Shown: positions 20,503-29,856, counted from the stretch's first letter. The stretch: DNA of 64,000 nucleotides from Roseibium litorale (GCF_014842915.1 NZ_JACYXI010000015.1:50397-114396); one strand, 5' to 3'. Numbers and translations are program-made. The notes: generated by a model not told the origin, from the letters alone.

Positions 20503-22796
20503 GTCTGATCAATCATTGGGGTGGCTGGCTCCTGTTCTGCCGCCCCAAGTGGAAGATAGCCTTCCTCCGGCACACTCCCTGAGAGCATCTGGTGTTCGGC
20601 AAGCTCTGCAATGGCAGCGGCAAAGACCTCGTAGAACGGGCTTTGCCGTCCGGTCGCGGCCTTCCGGCAGGCTTCCAGATGAAGCGCTGCCTCTGCGGCG
20701 TTGCCATCGCGCATGGCGCTGACCATTGCTGCATGCGCCTTGGAAAGCAGGCGGAAGCCTTCCGTGTGCCGGTAGCTCTCGTCTCCCACCAGCGCAAAGA
20801 GCCGCACCGGTTCCGATTTTCCCTTGAGAGGGATTTCGCCTGCCTCCAGATAAGCGAACTCGGGCGCAGCCCGGCGGGTCGCATCAGAGATGAGCAACTC
20901 CGCACCCACAGCTTTGCAGCTCGACTCGATCCGCGAGGAAATATTCACTGCATCGCCAATCACCGAATAGTTGAAGCGGCGGCTGGACCCCATGTTGCCG
21001 ACGCAGGCCTCGCCGGTGTTGAGGCCGATGCCGATGTGAACCGACTGGGTTTTCAATCCGCGGGCCTTGAAACCGAAGGCATCGCTTTCATTCAGCTCAT
21101 CGACCTTTTTCAGCATGTCCAGCGCGGCGCGGCAGGCATGGCTGGCATGGGCCTTGATCGCCAGTGGCGCGTTCCAGAAAGCCATGATGCTGTCGCCGAT
21201 ATATTTGTCGATCGTGCCTTCCTCATGCTGGATGATGTCCGACAAGGGAGAGAGCAGGGTATTGAGGAAGCTGACCAGCTCGGTCGGGGTCAGCTGCTCG
21301 GAAATCGGTGTAAAGCCGCGCACGTCCATGAAGAGGATGGTCATGTCGCGCATTTCGCCGCCCAGAACCAGCTGCTCCGGAGCCTCTTCAAGCTGATTGA
21401 CCAGATGGGGCGACAGATATTGACCGAAGGCCTGCCGGACGAAACGCTTCTCCCGTTCTGTCATGATGTAGAGCAGGGTCGTTTCCGCAACGAAGACGAA
21501 CAGCACGGCGAGGGAGGGGAAGACCGGATCGAACAGCAGCCCGTTCTTCAGATAGGCCATCAGCGAGCCGCCCACCAGGCTGGCGGCAATCACCGCACCC
21601 ATGACCGCGGTGCCGATGCTTCCAACCGCGGGCAGGGCAAGGATAACGATCAGGCCGATCGCAAGCGTGGCCAGAGCTTCCGCGCCATCTGCCCAGTCGG
21701 GCCGGGTCAGGAAGTCTTCCGACAGGATCTGTTCGATCATCTGGGCATGAACGGAGACCCCGGGCACCACTTCGCCCAGAGGCGTTGTTCTGAGGTCGAG
21801 AAGGCCTGCGGCCGACGTGCCGACAAAAACGATCTGGCCTTCGATCAAGGGCGTGATCAGGTCGCGCTTTGTCTTGTCCAGAACGTCAATGACCGGGACA
21901 TAGCGGTCCTTCCGGTCGGTGTCGTAGTGCACCCAGACCTCGCCTTTGGCCGTGGTCGGAACCACAAAGCTGCCGATCTTGAGTTCGGTGACAGCGGAAT
22001 TGCCCGTTGCGGCCTCTCCGCTTGCGCCGGTTGATTTTACCAGCACGCCGCTTGCCCCTTGTGCGACACGCAGGGCTTCCACTCCAAGGCTCGGGTAGAG
22101 CTTGGTTCCATCTGTGAAGATCAGGGGCGCGCGCCGGACAACGCCGCCCTTTTCATCCTCGGAGAGCGAAATCCCGCCGGACCCGCTTGCCGCAGTCTGG
22201 AACATGTCCAGGCTTGGCAGGGTTGAGGCGAAAGGAGCCAGAAAGCTGGCCGGGTTCTCGCCGCCGAAGGCAAAGCCGGAGCGGGATATGGGCAGCCGTC
22301 CGCCCGCGTGGGTCAGCACAGCAAAGGCAACAACGGAGGGAGATTCTTCGAGGGACTGGGCAAAGACGACATCATGGTCCGGCAGCTTTGCCAGCTCCGA
22401 CTTGAAGCTCTCCAGATCTGACAGATTGTCCGCCGAGAGATTTTGCAGAACCAGTCCCGGAGATGTCCGGTCCGGTTCTGCGAAGACGATGTCATAGGCA
22501 ATGACGGCGGCGCCCATCTCGTTGAGCGCATGGGTCAGTTCGGCAAGCCGGGTGCGTGGCCAGGGCCATTGCCCATATTTCTTAAGCGATGCCTCGTCGA
22601 TATCAACGATCCGCACGGGCCCGGGATGGTACTCGCGCGGGAAAAGTTGCTGATAGGAATCGAAGGTCAGCTCGCGGACGGCGGTCAGAAACGGCGGGTC
22701 TGTCACGCGGATGAAGGTTGCGGCCATCAAGGTCAGAACAGCCACAAGGGCGACAAGCATCCGCTTGCCCCGCACGAATTTCAACAGCCCCCGCAT
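20499..22796 (-). CDS. CHASE2-domain class III adenylate/guanylate cyclase
   Basis: This 765-residue membrane protein starts with an N-terminal helix (about 13-30). A periplasmic CHASE2 sensor domain (about 35-330, with the D-I-D-E-A-S-L segment) follows. Three membrane helices lie at about 370-445, and a cytoplasmic class III cyclase domain at about 475-650. Metal-binding aspartates appear in F-M-D-V-R-G-F and in Y-I-G-D-S-I-M-A-F-W. The C-terminal tail (about 680-765) is variable. It should make cAMP in response to an unknown extracytoplasmic signal. It is single-gene, convergent with thiY with a 4-bp overlap. Confidence 0.92.
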   Translation of the reverse strand: MRGLLKFVRGKRMLVALVAVLTLMAATFIRVTDPPFLTAVRELTFDSYQQLFPREYHPGPVRIVDIDEASLKKYGQWPWPRTRLAELTHALNEMGAAVIAYDIVFAEPDRTSPGLVLQNLSADNLSDLESFKSELAKLPDHDVVFAQSLEESPSVVAFAVLTHAGGRLPISRSGFAFGGENPASFLAPFASTLPSLDMFQTAASGSGGISLSEDEKGGVVRRAPLIFTDGTKLYPSLGVEALRVAQGASGVLVKSTGASGEAATGNSAVTELKIGSFVVPTTAKGEVWVHYDTDRKDRYVPVIDVLDKTKRDLITPLIEGQIVFVGTSAAGLLDLRTTPLGEVVPGVSVHAQMIEQILSEDFLTRPDWADGAEALATLAIGLIVILALPAVGSIGTAVMGAVIAASLVGGSLMAYLKNGLLFDPVFPSLAVLFVFVAETTLLYIMTEREKRFVRQAFGQYLSPHLVNQLEEAPEQLVLGGEMRDMTILFMDVRGFTPISEQLTPTELVSFLNTLLSPLSDIIQHEEGTIDKYIGDSIMAFWNAPLAIKAHASHACRAALDMLKKVDELNESDAFGFKARGLKTQSVHIGIGLNTGEACVGNMGSSRRFNYSVIGDAVNISSRIESSCKAVGAELLISDATRRAAPEFAYLEAGEIPLKGKSEPVRLFALVGDESYRHTEGFRLLSKAHAAMVSAMRDGNAAEAALHLEACRKAATGRQSPFYEVFAAAIAELAEHQMLSGSVPEEGYLPLGAAEQEPATPMIDQT

Positions 22797-22888
22797 CCTG
22801 CTCCCCGCTCTGGACCTGCGCTCATCGCAGGTTAGGCGGTTACGTTGCGGCGAACAAGCATTGAGGACCGGGGGCAGTTTGATGCTGC

Positions 22889-22921
22889 AAAAAACAAAAG
22901 CCGGGTGAAACGCCCGGCTTT
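22889..22921 (-). terminator. Rho-independent terminator after rpoH
   Basis: On the minus strand AAAGCCGGG pairs with CCCGGCTTT (9 bp), followed by a T-rich tail (TTTTGTTTTTTG). It lies 29 bp after the rpoH stop. Confidence 0.92.
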
Positions 22922-22949
22922 CATCCGTTCTGATCGAGCTTCGATTGCC

Positions 22950-23834
22950 TCAGGCGTGAGGGCGCTCGAATTCCTTGGCACTTGTTTGAACCGCCTTCTG
23001 GACCTTTTCAAAGGCCCGGACCTCGATCTGGCGGACACGCTCCCGGCTCACGCCGAATTCGTCGGAGAGGTCTTCCAGCGTGATCGGGTCTTCCGACAGG
23101 CGGCGGGCCTCGAAAATACGCCGCTCGCGGTCGTTCAAAACGTCCATGGCGTCGCTCAGCATGCGGCGGCGTGCATCCAGCTCTTCCTGATTGGCGAGAA
23201 TGGTTTCCTGGCTGTCGGAATCATCCACCAGCCAGTCCTGCCATTCGCCGGAATCTGCTTCGGCGCGAACCGGAGCGTTCAGGCTGGCATCACCACCCAG
23301 GCGCCGGTTCATGGAAATCACTTCTTCCTCGCTCACGCCGAGCTTGGTCGCGATTTCCTGCACCTGATCAGGCTTCAGGTCGCCTTCATCCAGCGCCTGG
23401 ATCTTGCCCTTGAGGCGGCGCAGGTTGAAGAACAGACGTTTCTGATTGGCAGTCGTTCCCATCTTGACCAAGGACCAGGAGCGCAGGATGTATTCCTGGA
23501 TCGCGGCCTTGATCCACCACATGGCATAGGTTGCCAGGCGGAAGCCTTTGTCCGGCTCGAACCGCTTCACGGCCTGCATCAGGCCGACGTTGCCCTCGGA
23601 AACGACTTCACCCAAAGGCAGACCGTAACCGCGATAGCCCATAGCGATCTTCGCCACGAGACGCAGATGAGAATTCACCAGGCGTTCGGCAGCCTCCGGG
23701 TCGTCATGCTCCTTATACCGCTTGGCGAGCATGTACTCTTCCTGCGGCTGGAGCATGGGAAACTTGCGGATCTCGTCGAGGTAGCGGCTCAGGCCACCTT
23801 CCCCGGCGGTTAACATCGGTACATTCCGGGCCAT
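22950..23834 (-). CDS. rpoH: RNA polymerase sigma-32 factor RpoH
   Basis: RpoH directs RNA polymerase to heat-shock promoters. The ATG at 23834 (M-A-R-N-V-P-M-L) gives 294 residues, typical for alphaproteobacterial RpoH; a longer in-frame start at 23882 is unlikely. Region 2 carries L-V-N-S-H-L-R-L-V-A-K-I-A and the region 2.3/2.4 block A-T-Y-A-M-W-W-I-K-A. The RpoH box Q-K-R-L-F-F-N-L-R is present at about 132-140. A sigma-4 helix-turn-helix (S-D-E-F-G-V-S-R-E-R-V-R-Q-I) lies near the end. Many Hyphomicrobiales carry two rpoH genes; only this one is in the window. FtsH, the family's RpoH-degrading protease, is at 6 kb. Confidence 0.96.
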   Translation of the reverse strand: MARNVPMLTAGEGGLSRYLDEIRKFPMLQPQEEYMLAKRYKEHDDPEAAERLVNSHLRLVAKIAMGYRGYGLPLGEVVSEGNVGLMQAVKRFEPDKGFRLATYAMWWIKAAIQEYILRSWSLVKMGTTANQKRLFFNLRRLKGKIQALDEGDLKPDQVQEIATKLGVSEEEVISMNRRLGGDASLNAPVRAEADSGEWQDWLVDDSDSQETILANQEELDARRRMLSDAMDVLNDRERRIFEARRLSEDPITLEDLSDEFGVSRERVRQIEVRAFEKVQKAVQTSAKEFERPHA

Positions 23835-24019
23835 TAGATGCGCCCCCTTTCTCCCGAATTTGCGCTCCCTCCGGGTCGTCATCCGGAAGCAGTTTGCTGC
23901 CGGACGCGCCTCTCTTCTCAGGCGAGCGCGTTAGACCAGCGTCCGTTTCACGGCCCGCTGCAAAGCTTCAATATAAGTAGCAATACGCCGATTGCATGGC
24001 CGGGAGCGAGAATTGCATT

Positions 24020-25045
24020 CTAAAATTTTTGTAATGCGGATAAAAGATTGGCAAAATCAGAGGGATACGGGCTCTCGAATTTCAGCGTCTCCCCCGTTGC
24101 GGGATGTTCGAATGCCAAAAGTCCGGCATGAAGAGCCTGGCGGCTGAAGTCCGAAATGACCGTCCTCAGTGGATCATCAAGCTTGTTGACCTTGGTCTTG
24201 AAGCCGGCGCCATAATCCTGATCGCCGATCAGCGGATGACCGATATGCGCCATATGCACGCGGATCTGATGCGTGCGGCCGGTCTCAAGGCGGCATTCCA
24301 TCAGAGAGGCGAGTGAAGGCTGGTCTTCAGGGCCATACCGCTCCTTGACCTGCCAGTGCGTGATCGCCTGCCGTCCGCTGGTCTTCACCACCGCAATCTT
24401 CTGACGGTTGTGGAGAGAGCGGGCAAGGTTCGCGTCAATCGTGCCCTTGAGGCTGGCGGGAGCTCCCCAGACAAGCGCTGAGTAGGCCCGTTCCAGAGGA
24501 CCGGTGCGGCCGTGATCGGCAAACTGGGCACTGAGACCCTGATGGGCCAGATCGGTTTTGGCGACGACCAGAAGACCGCTCGTGTCCTTGTCGATCCGGT
24601 GCACGATGCCCGGACGCTTGACGCCGCCAATGCCGGATAGGCTGTCACCGCAGTGGTGGATCAGGGCATTGACCAAGGTCCCGGTCCAGTTGCCGGCTCC
24701 CGGATGAACAACAAGGCCAGCGGGTTTGTCGACAACGATCAGATGCTCATCCTCATAGACGATGGTGAGGGGAATATCCTCGCCTTGAGGTTCTGCCTCT
24801 TCCGCCTCAGGCACGGTCAGAGCGAGAAGCTCGCCTTCATTGACCCGGTATTTCGGCTCAACTATCTTGGCGCCGTCCACAGTGACCTCGCCGGCGCGGA
24901 TGAGGGCCTGGATCCGGTTACGGCTCAAGGCGTCCATTTGTCCCGCCAGGACTGCGTCGAGGCGCTTGCCCGTGTCCTCAGCATCAACCAGATAACTGAA
25001 GTCCGTGTCCATGTCGGCCGGGTCTTCCGGAGTGAATTCGTTCAT
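24020..25045 (-). CDS. rluD: RluD-family 23S rRNA pseudouridine synthase
   Basis: This 341-residue RluA/RluD-type enzyme isomerises uridines in rRNA. An S4 RNA-binding domain occupies about residues 25-85. The catalytic domain begins near 95, with the active-site aspartate D152 in H-R-I-D-K-D-T-S-G. The start at 25045 overlaps the start codon of the divergent gene; a second ATG at 25012 (M-D-T-D-F-S-Y) would remove the overlap. Target uridines cannot be told from sequence, so the symbol is by family. It is upstream of and divergent from a small membrane protein. Confidence 0.88.
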   Translation of the reverse strand: MNEFTPEDPADMDTDFSYLVDAEDTGKRLDAVLAGQMDALSRNRIQALIRAGEVTVDGAKIVEPKYRVNEGELLALTVPEAEEAEPQGEDIPLTIVYEDEHLIVVDKPAGLVVHPGAGNWTGTLVNALIHHCGDSLSGIGGVKRPGIVHRIDKDTSGLLVVAKTDLAHQGLSAQFADHGRTGPLERAYSALVWGAPASLKGTIDANLARSLHNRQKIAVVKTSGRQAITHWQVKERYGPEDQPSLASLMECRLETGRTHQIRVHMAHIGHPLIGDQDYGAGFKTKVNKLDDPLRTVISDFSRQALHAGLLAFEHPATGETLKFESPYPSDFANLLSALQKF

Positions 25046-25397
25046 GAGTCAACCTGAGTCCAAGGGATCGCAGCCCGAAGAACAACCGTTGGATCCGGCC
25101 ACTTTGCGAGTGCAGGCAAAGCTGAAGCGCCTGCTCGCGGGATCGAGCCTGATCATGTTCGCGGGATTTATCGCTGTCTTCGCAGCTATCTTCTACAAGA
25201 TCAACTCTTCTGATGGCGGGGCTTCAGGTGGCATTCCTTCAACGATCGCGGTCGGTCCTGATGCGGTGGTCGAGGATATGGAGCTGATTGGCGGGCGGCT
25301 GGTGCTGCTGGTGAAGGAAAACGACAAGTCCGCACTGCTTCATTTCGATCCTTCCACGGGAGTGCAGCTGGGCCGTACGGATCTGGTTTCCCGTTGA
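25044..25397 (+). CDS. Small single-span membrane protein, unknown function
   Basis: This 117-residue protein has a short charged N-terminus, one membrane helix at about residues 31-52 (S-S-L-I-M-F-A-G-F-I-A-V-F) and a C-terminal soluble domain of about 60 residues, probably periplasmic. The ATG at 25044 follows GGAGTG by 10 bp and shares two bases with the rluD start codon on the other strand. An in-frame ATG at 25005 would increase the overlap. Similar short proteins are found beside rluD-like genes in alphaproteobacteria, but no function is known to me. Confidence 0.75.
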   Translation: MSQPESKGSQPEEQPLDPATLRVQAKLKRLLAGSSLIMFAGFIAVFAAIFYKINSSDGGASGGIPSTIAVGPDAVVEDMELIGGRLVLLVKENDKSALLHFDPSTGVQLGRTDLVSR

Positions 25398-25511
25398 TCT
25401 GACAGAGTTATTCACAGGCCGGTGCAGAGTGCTTGAAAAAAGTATCTTGCATCGGCCCCGCTCTGGCCTTATTAGCCTCCCCATCAGCTGAGGCGCATGC
25501 CTCGGTCGGAT

Positions 25512-25586
25512 GCGCCCATCGTCTAGCGGTCAGGACGTCGCCCTTTCACGGCGAAAACAGGGGTTCGATTCCCCTTGGGCGTACCA
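25512..25586 (+). tRNA. tRNA-Glu (anticodon TTC)
   Basis: A full cloverleaf is visible. The acceptor GCGCCCA pairs with TGGGCGT (one G-U), and the D arm has GTC/GAC. The anticodon stem TCGCC/GGCGA encloses loop CTTTCAC, giving anticodon TTC. The T arm is AGGGG/CCCCT with TTCGATT. The discriminator base is A and CCA is encoded at 25584-25586. It is an isolated gene; the body closely matches bacterial tRNA-Glu. Confidence 0.97.
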
Positions 25587-25669
25587 CTCTCTTCCCTTCA
25601 AATTATCTGATTACGGCATACGCCTTTTGCCCGAGCGCATTTGAACAGCCGTAGCCGTTATCGCTTACG

Positions 25670-26449
25670 TCACGCTGGCTGCGGTGACGGGGAGCCGGTT
25701 TCCACTAGGGTCACGCCTGCGTCGCGGACAATCTGGCGGATTTTCGTTGAGGGGCATTGGTCCGTCACGAAAGTATTGACCTGAGAGATCTGTCCAACAC
25801 GCACAGGGGCCGTCCGCTCAAACTTGGTGCTGTCAGCAGCCAGAATGACATGGCGAGCATTTTCCATGATGGTCTGGGTCACACGGACTTCCCGATAGTC
25901 GTAGTCCAGCAGGGATCCGTCGAGGTCAATCGCGGATGCGCCAATGATGGCGAAATCCACCTTGAACTGCCGCATGAAATCGACAGCTGCCTCTCCTACG
26001 ATGCCGCCGTCCGCATGGCGCAGGACGCCGCCTGCAACAACGACTTCGATCTGCGAGTAGCCGCGCATCAGCGCAGCAACATTGATGTTGTTGGTGATGA
26101 CCATCAGGCCGCGGTGTTGAAGGAGGGCCTGTGCGGCTGCCTCTGTCGTGGTTCCGATATTGATGAAGAGGGAGGCGTTGTCCGGAATCAGGTCTGCGAC
26201 CGAGGCGCCGATATCGGCTTTTTCCGTGCTGGAAATGATGCGCCGGGCCTCGTAGCCGACATTCTCAATACCGGAAGAGAGCAGAGCGCCTCCGTGAGTT
26301 CTGGCAAGAAGACGCCGTTCGCAAAGTTCGTTCAAGTCCTTGCGGATTGTCTGGGGGCTAACGTCGAACCGCTTTGCCAAATCCTCCACCGTGACACGGC
26401 CAGTCTGACGGGCGATTTCCAGGATCGCGTTGTGGCGGGCAATCAGCAT
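25670..26449 (-). CDS. glpR: DeoR-family glycerol-3-phosphate regulon repressor GlpR
   Basis: This 259-residue cytoplasmic repressor has a DeoR-type helix-turn-helix at about residues 18-50 (F-D-V-S-P-Q-T-I-R-K-D-L-N-E-L), then A-R-T-H-G-G-A. The sugar-phosphate sensor domain carries F-I-N-I-G-T-T-T-E-A and A-G-G-V-L-R-H-A-D-G-G-I-V-G-E-A. The block G-S-L-L-D-Y-D-Y-R-E-V-R follows. These match E. coli GlpR closely rather than DeoR in general. It should release DNA on binding glycerol-3-phosphate. The likely targets glpD-glpK are 24 kb away at 48.5-51.6 kb. It ends 84 bp from tRNA-Glu and is transcribed convergently with it. Confidence 0.88.
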   Translation of the reverse strand: MLIARHNAILEIARQTGRVTVEDLAKRFDVSPQTIRKDLNELCERRLLARTHGGALLSSGIENVGYEARRIISSTEKADIGASVADLIPDNASLFINIGTTTEAAAQALLQHRGLMVITNNINVAALMRGYSQIEVVVAGGVLRHADGGIVGEAAVDFMRQFKVDFAIIGASAIDLDGSLLDYDYREVRVTQTIMENARHVILAADSTKFERTAPVRVGQISQVNTFVTDQCPSTKIRQIVRDAGVTLVETGSPSPQPA

Positions 26450-26527
26450 GCGAAACTCTTGCTCGGAATTTTGGTCAGAATCAGGGGCAGGCTGCTGCCT
26501 TCAGGAGCCGGGCACCGGCAGGATTGG

Positions 26528-27724
26528 TCAGGCGACGTCCTTCGCCGAAGACGTCCCGGTTTTTCCGCCGGGCGTTGCAGACTGCTCCGGGTTTGATACC
26601 TCTGTGCTTGCTGCTTCTTCCATCGCATTGGCGCGGCTTGCATTTACGATCCTGCTCACAAGCGCATGAGGTATATCATTGTGCTCGGGATTAGGAATGG
26701 CAGCTGCCGTTTCTGTTGATCCGTCAGGTGCGGCAGCACGCTCTGTCTTGTTCTCCGGATCCAGTATCCGGGCGCTTATTTCAAGGAGGCCGCTGCGCAA
26801 CTCCTTGAGATCCGGTGAGGCGCGCAGATCCTTCCGCAGCTGCTGAACTTGCAACCGGGCGCGGTTGAGAGCCCGGTTGCGCTGGTGGACCAGAGCTGTC
26901 AGCCGTGCTTTTTCCGCGTCGGCCCACTCAAGTTCCCGTTCAAGCCTTTGGATGTGCTCATCTACGGGTCTGTCGCTCTGGTCGAGCAGGATTGTCAGCC
27001 GGGTAACCTCTGCCTGAGCGGTAATGAACTGGGCTTCTGCGTCAACAAGATCGGCTTCCAGCTGAACCATCGCGGATTGCAGCTCTTGGGCGGAGACTGG
27101 CAGAAGAGGATCTGCGGGCAGCCCTCCATTGCCTTCAAGCTGGGCAAGGCGCTTGCGCGCCGTCGCCAATTGGGACTCCAGGCTGGTGATGGTCGCAAGG
27201 GACATGGCATCGTCGGCCGGAAGCCAGCTTTGGGCCTGGATGGGCTGGCCATCTGTCTGGCTTTTCAAGAGATTCAGTTCAGCCCGGGTGCTGCCCAGAG
27301 CGAATTCGGTTTCGTTGAGCTGGTGGCGCAAGCTCTCCATTTCGGCAATCAGATCCTTGCCCTTGGTTCCGGCTTGCGATTGCAGGGCTTTCTCAAGTTC
27401 GACCCGGAGCGTTGAGAGTTCTCTTTCGTGCGCGGCCTTGGTCTTCACGATTTCCGTGGTCAGGCGTCCGGCTTCAAGCCGGTTCCGCACGCTCTGCTCG
27501 CGTTCCTTTTCGATGGTCTGCTCGAGCCGCAGCTGCTTCAGCGCATGAGTGGCGCGATCATAATCGTGGCTGGCGCGAACCTCCGCGTAGGTGGCCGGAT
27601 TGACGGCTTCCAGAGCCTCGCGGGTCAAGCGCACGGAGCGCCGGTAAATTGCCGGCAGGATAGCGAGCACCAGAAGTGTGGCTGCGCAGAAACCCAATGC
27701 AACATACATCGCCGCTTCAATCAC
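26528..27724 (-). CDS. Membrane-anchored coiled-coil protein, unknown function
   Basis: This 398-residue protein has one N-terminal membrane helix (about residues 6-27). A long region rich in Glu, Gln, Arg, Leu and Ala follows (about 60-330) with heptad character (T-R-L-T-I-L-L-D-Q-S and Q-L-R-K-D-L-R). The C-terminal tail is Ala/Glu/Thr-rich and low complexity. The start is the GTG at 27724, with GGAG 6 bp before it; an ATG at 27709 is the alternative. It lies 78 bp upstream of glpR on the same strand, but a functional link is not evident. A role in envelope or cytoskeletal organisation is possible but unsupported. Confidence 0.8.
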   Translation of the reverse strand: MIEAAMYVALGFCAATLLVLAILPAIYRRSVRLTREALEAVNPATYAEVRASHDYDRATHALKQLRLEQTIEKEREQSVRNRLEAGRLTTEIVKTKAAHERELSTLRVELEKALQSQAGTKGKDLIAEMESLRHQLNETEFALGSTRAELNLLKSQTDGQPIQAQSWLPADDAMSLATITSLESQLATARKRLAQLEGNGGLPADPLLPVSAQELQSAMVQLEADLVDAEAQFITAQAEVTRLTILLDQSDRPVDEHIQRLERELEWADAEKARLTALVHQRNRALNRARLQVQQLRKDLRASPDLKELRSGLLEISARILDPENKTERAAAPDGSTETAAAIPNPEHNDIPHALVSRIVNASRANAMEEAASTEVSNPEQSATPGGKTGTSSAKDVA

Positions 27725-27880
27725 GCGGGGCTCCGTTTAATAACTTGATCGGCATTTTAATGTTCCGCCACAATCCCATTGATTACAGGCTGGGTCAAAT
27801 GAGCTGGATGATCAAAACAGGAAGCGGCTCAGCCAGAGGGTTCAGCCTGCAGGGTTGAATGATGCAGGCTGAGAAATGCC

Positions 27881-28468
27881 TCAGAATGGATTCCAGGTCG
27901 GCTCGCTCGTGAACTTCAGGTAGCCAAGGTTAAGACCCAGCCGCGCGCCGACCCCGGCACGAACGGGCACCACGACGATCTCCTGGTTGGCAAGCACAGT
28001 CATGCCGACTCCGCCGACCAGATAAGCTGAGCCGTTGACGCCCATGAAGCGGTTGTACATCGCTTGGGTGCTGGGCAGATTGTAGATCAGCATCATGACT
28101 CTCGCGCCATCGCCGCCGAAGTCCCAGCCGATCGAGGGGCCCTGCCAGAAGAGTTTGTGATTGCCGGCGTTGCGGGTGTAGAGGGTGCCTTCGCCGTAGC
28201 GCGCACCGGCAACAATCGCACCGGAGCCTTCCTCGCCAAGAATATAGCCGTTGGGTTCGCCGTATTTTGCAAACGCCTTTTCGACGACAGATGCGAGCCC
28301 GCCGGAAACCGAGCCGAAGAACTCATGACCGGTTTTGACGATTTCGTCTTGCTTGTAGGTCTGCCCTGACTGCGCGGACGCAGACAACGGAACCGCCAGC
28401 AAGACCGCTGCAGTCACTATGGCAGAAAAGACGCCGCGGCGAATGCGGCTCAGACTTTCCCAGATCAT
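27881..28468 (-). CDS. DUF1134 periplasmic protein (EipA-like)
   Basis: This 195-residue exported protein has a signal peptide ending L-S-A-S-A-Q. A DUF1134 domain follows (about residues 45-195) with the conserved G-E-G-T-L-Y segment and a G-W-D-F-G-G-D-G-A-R core. The ATG at 28468 follows AAGGAG by about 9 bp; an in-frame upstream start at 28537 is not needed. EipA, the Brucella member of this family, is a periplasmic protein needed for envelope integrity, so a similar envelope role is likely. It is divergent from the YHS-like gene. Confidence 0.85.
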   Translation of the reverse strand: MIWESLSRIRRGVFSAIVTAAVLLAVPLSASAQSGQTYKQDEIVKTGHEFFGSVSGGLASVVEKAFAKYGEPNGYILGEEGSGAIVAGARYGEGTLYTRNAGNHKLFWQGPSIGWDFGGDGARVMMLIYNLPSTQAMYNRFMGVNGSAYLVGGVGMTVLANQEIVVVPVRAGVGARLGLNLGYLKFTSEPTWNPF

Positions 28469-28589
28469 AAAGAATTTCTCCTTGGCAGCGTCAAATGACC
28501 GTCCGGCCAATCTAAGTCCCGATGGTGTAGACTGCACCGGATTATCTGAATGATTCGCACGGCCTTCTGACCTTTACGATCACAAAACG

Positions 28590-29093
28590 ATGAAAAAGTG
28601 TAGCTTAAATAGGTCAAGGATATGGCTGCCGGCTCTGGCTGCGGCAATCTTTTGTGCGGCAGCCGGAATTCCCTTTGCGCCGGGGAAGGCCGTCACCCGA
28701 ACGGATTTGTTCATGCCGGACCCGATAACCGGTTACGCCCTGGGTGGACATGACCCCGTCGCTTACTTCATCGATCACAAGCCAAGAATGGGAAAGAGGA
28801 AGTACGAGTACATGTGGGGCGGTGCGGAGTGGATTTTTTTGAACGAAGGCAACATGGCTGCGTTCAAGGCCGCGCCAGAAGTCTATGCTCCGCTCTTTGC
28901 GGCCTGCGGAGCGCATGCGCTCTCTGAAGGCTACGTGACAGCCGGAAATCCACATATCTTCGCCTTCGTGGATGGCAAGCTCGTTTTTTTCCACTCTGTA
29001 GTGAACAGATTCCTGTTTCTGGCCAACGCGAAGCCCCAGATGGCCGACGCCGAGGCCAATATGCAGAAGACGGGGTGTAAACCGGCACTTTGA
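28590..29093 (+). CDS. Secreted YHS-like domain protein
   Basis: This 167-residue protein has an N-terminal signal or anchor helix (about residues 10-30). A YHS-like domain follows, recognisable by G-G-H-D-P-V-A-Y-F near 52-60. Then come W-I-F-L-N-E-G-N-M-A-A-F, V-Y-A-P-L-F-A-A-C-G and the closing V-D-G-K-L-V-F-F-H-S. Similar exported YHS proteins are common in proteobacteria, but their function is unknown; metal binding is often assumed. The gene is single and divergent from the DUF1134 gene. Confidence 0.8.
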   Translation: MKKCSLNRSRIWLPALAAAIFCAAAGIPFAPGKAVTRTDLFMPDPITGYALGGHDPVAYFIDHKPRMGKRKYEYMWGGAEWIFLNEGNMAAFKAAPEVYAPLFAACGAHALSEGYVTAGNPHIFAFVDGKLVFFHSVVNRFLFLANAKPQMADAEANMQKTGCKPAL

Positions 29094-29211
29094 GCGCCTT
29101 CTCCGGCTTGGCATCAAAGCATCCTGTGTGTATCCCTTTGTTTATCGTTAATCGAATCATAATCGGGCCGGCTATTAGCGGGACCGCAGACACGAAGAGC
29201 TTTGAAGCGCC

Positions 29212-29856
29212 ATGTCTCAACTCAAGGATCTCTCCTCGCTTGATCTGTCCGCGCTGGTCGCAAGCCGCGTTTGTCACGACATCATCAGCCCGGTTGGTGC
29301 AATTACCAACGGACTTGAAGTGCTGGACGAGGAAGGTTCGGAGGACATGCGCGAGTTCGCCATGGACCTCATCCGCAAGAGCGCCCGTCAGGCCTCCGCA
29401 AAGCTTCAGTTCGCCCGGCTTGCCTTTGGCGCTGCCGGTTCCGCAGGCGCAGAAATCGATCTTGGCGATGCCCAGGTCGTGGCGACCGGCTTCATGGAGA
29501 ATGAAAAGTCGGATCTTGATTGGCAGGTTCCCCGGAACCTCATGCCGAAAAATTTCGTCAAGATGCTCCTGAACCTGATCCTGATCGCCAATCAGTGTAT
29601 TCCGCGCGGCGGCGTGATTACCGTGACAATGGAAGGCGAACCTTCCGCTCCAGAGTTCACCTTAACCGCCAAAGGGCTTAATCCGCGCATTCCGCTCGGG
29701 ATGCAGGAAACTCTCTCCGGCGAAGAGCCTGAGCGTGTGGACGCGCATTCCGTTCAGCCCATCTACACGGTACTACTCGCACGTGAGTGCGGAATGAAAT
29801 TGGCAATCGTTAAAGACGAAGACATTGTCAGAATTACTGCTCTGAAGACCCAATGA
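29212..29856 (+). CDS. chpT: Histidine phosphotransferase ChpT
   Basis: ChpT relays phosphate from the hybrid kinase CckA to the response regulators CtrA and CpdR, controlling the alphaproteobacterial cell cycle. The 214-residue protein has the phospho-accepting H22 in S-R-V-C-H-D-I-I-S-P, then a dimeric four-helix-bundle region. A degenerate ATPase-like fold fills about 80-210, with the usual loss of clear ATP-binding motifs. It sits 146 bp upstream of cheA, an arrangement seen in other Hyphomicrobiales. Its downstream partner ctrA is in the same window at 60.5 kb. Confidence 0.93.
   Translation: MSQLKDLSSLDLSALVASRVCHDIISPVGAITNGLEVLDEEGSEDMREFAMDLIRKSARQASAKLQFARLAFGAAGSAGAEIDLGDAQVVATGFMENEKSDLDWQVPRNLMPKNFVKMLLNLILIANQCIPRGGVITVTMEGEPSAPEFTLTAKGLNPRIPLGMQETLSGEEPERVDAHSVQPIYTVLLARECGMKLAIVKDEDIVRITALKTQ

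Noticed and set aside
20592..22034. 480-residue open frame on the plus strand opposite the cyclase
   Set aside because: It is antisense to a well-supported CHASE2 cyclase, with low-complexity His/Arg/Asp composition and no ribosome site.
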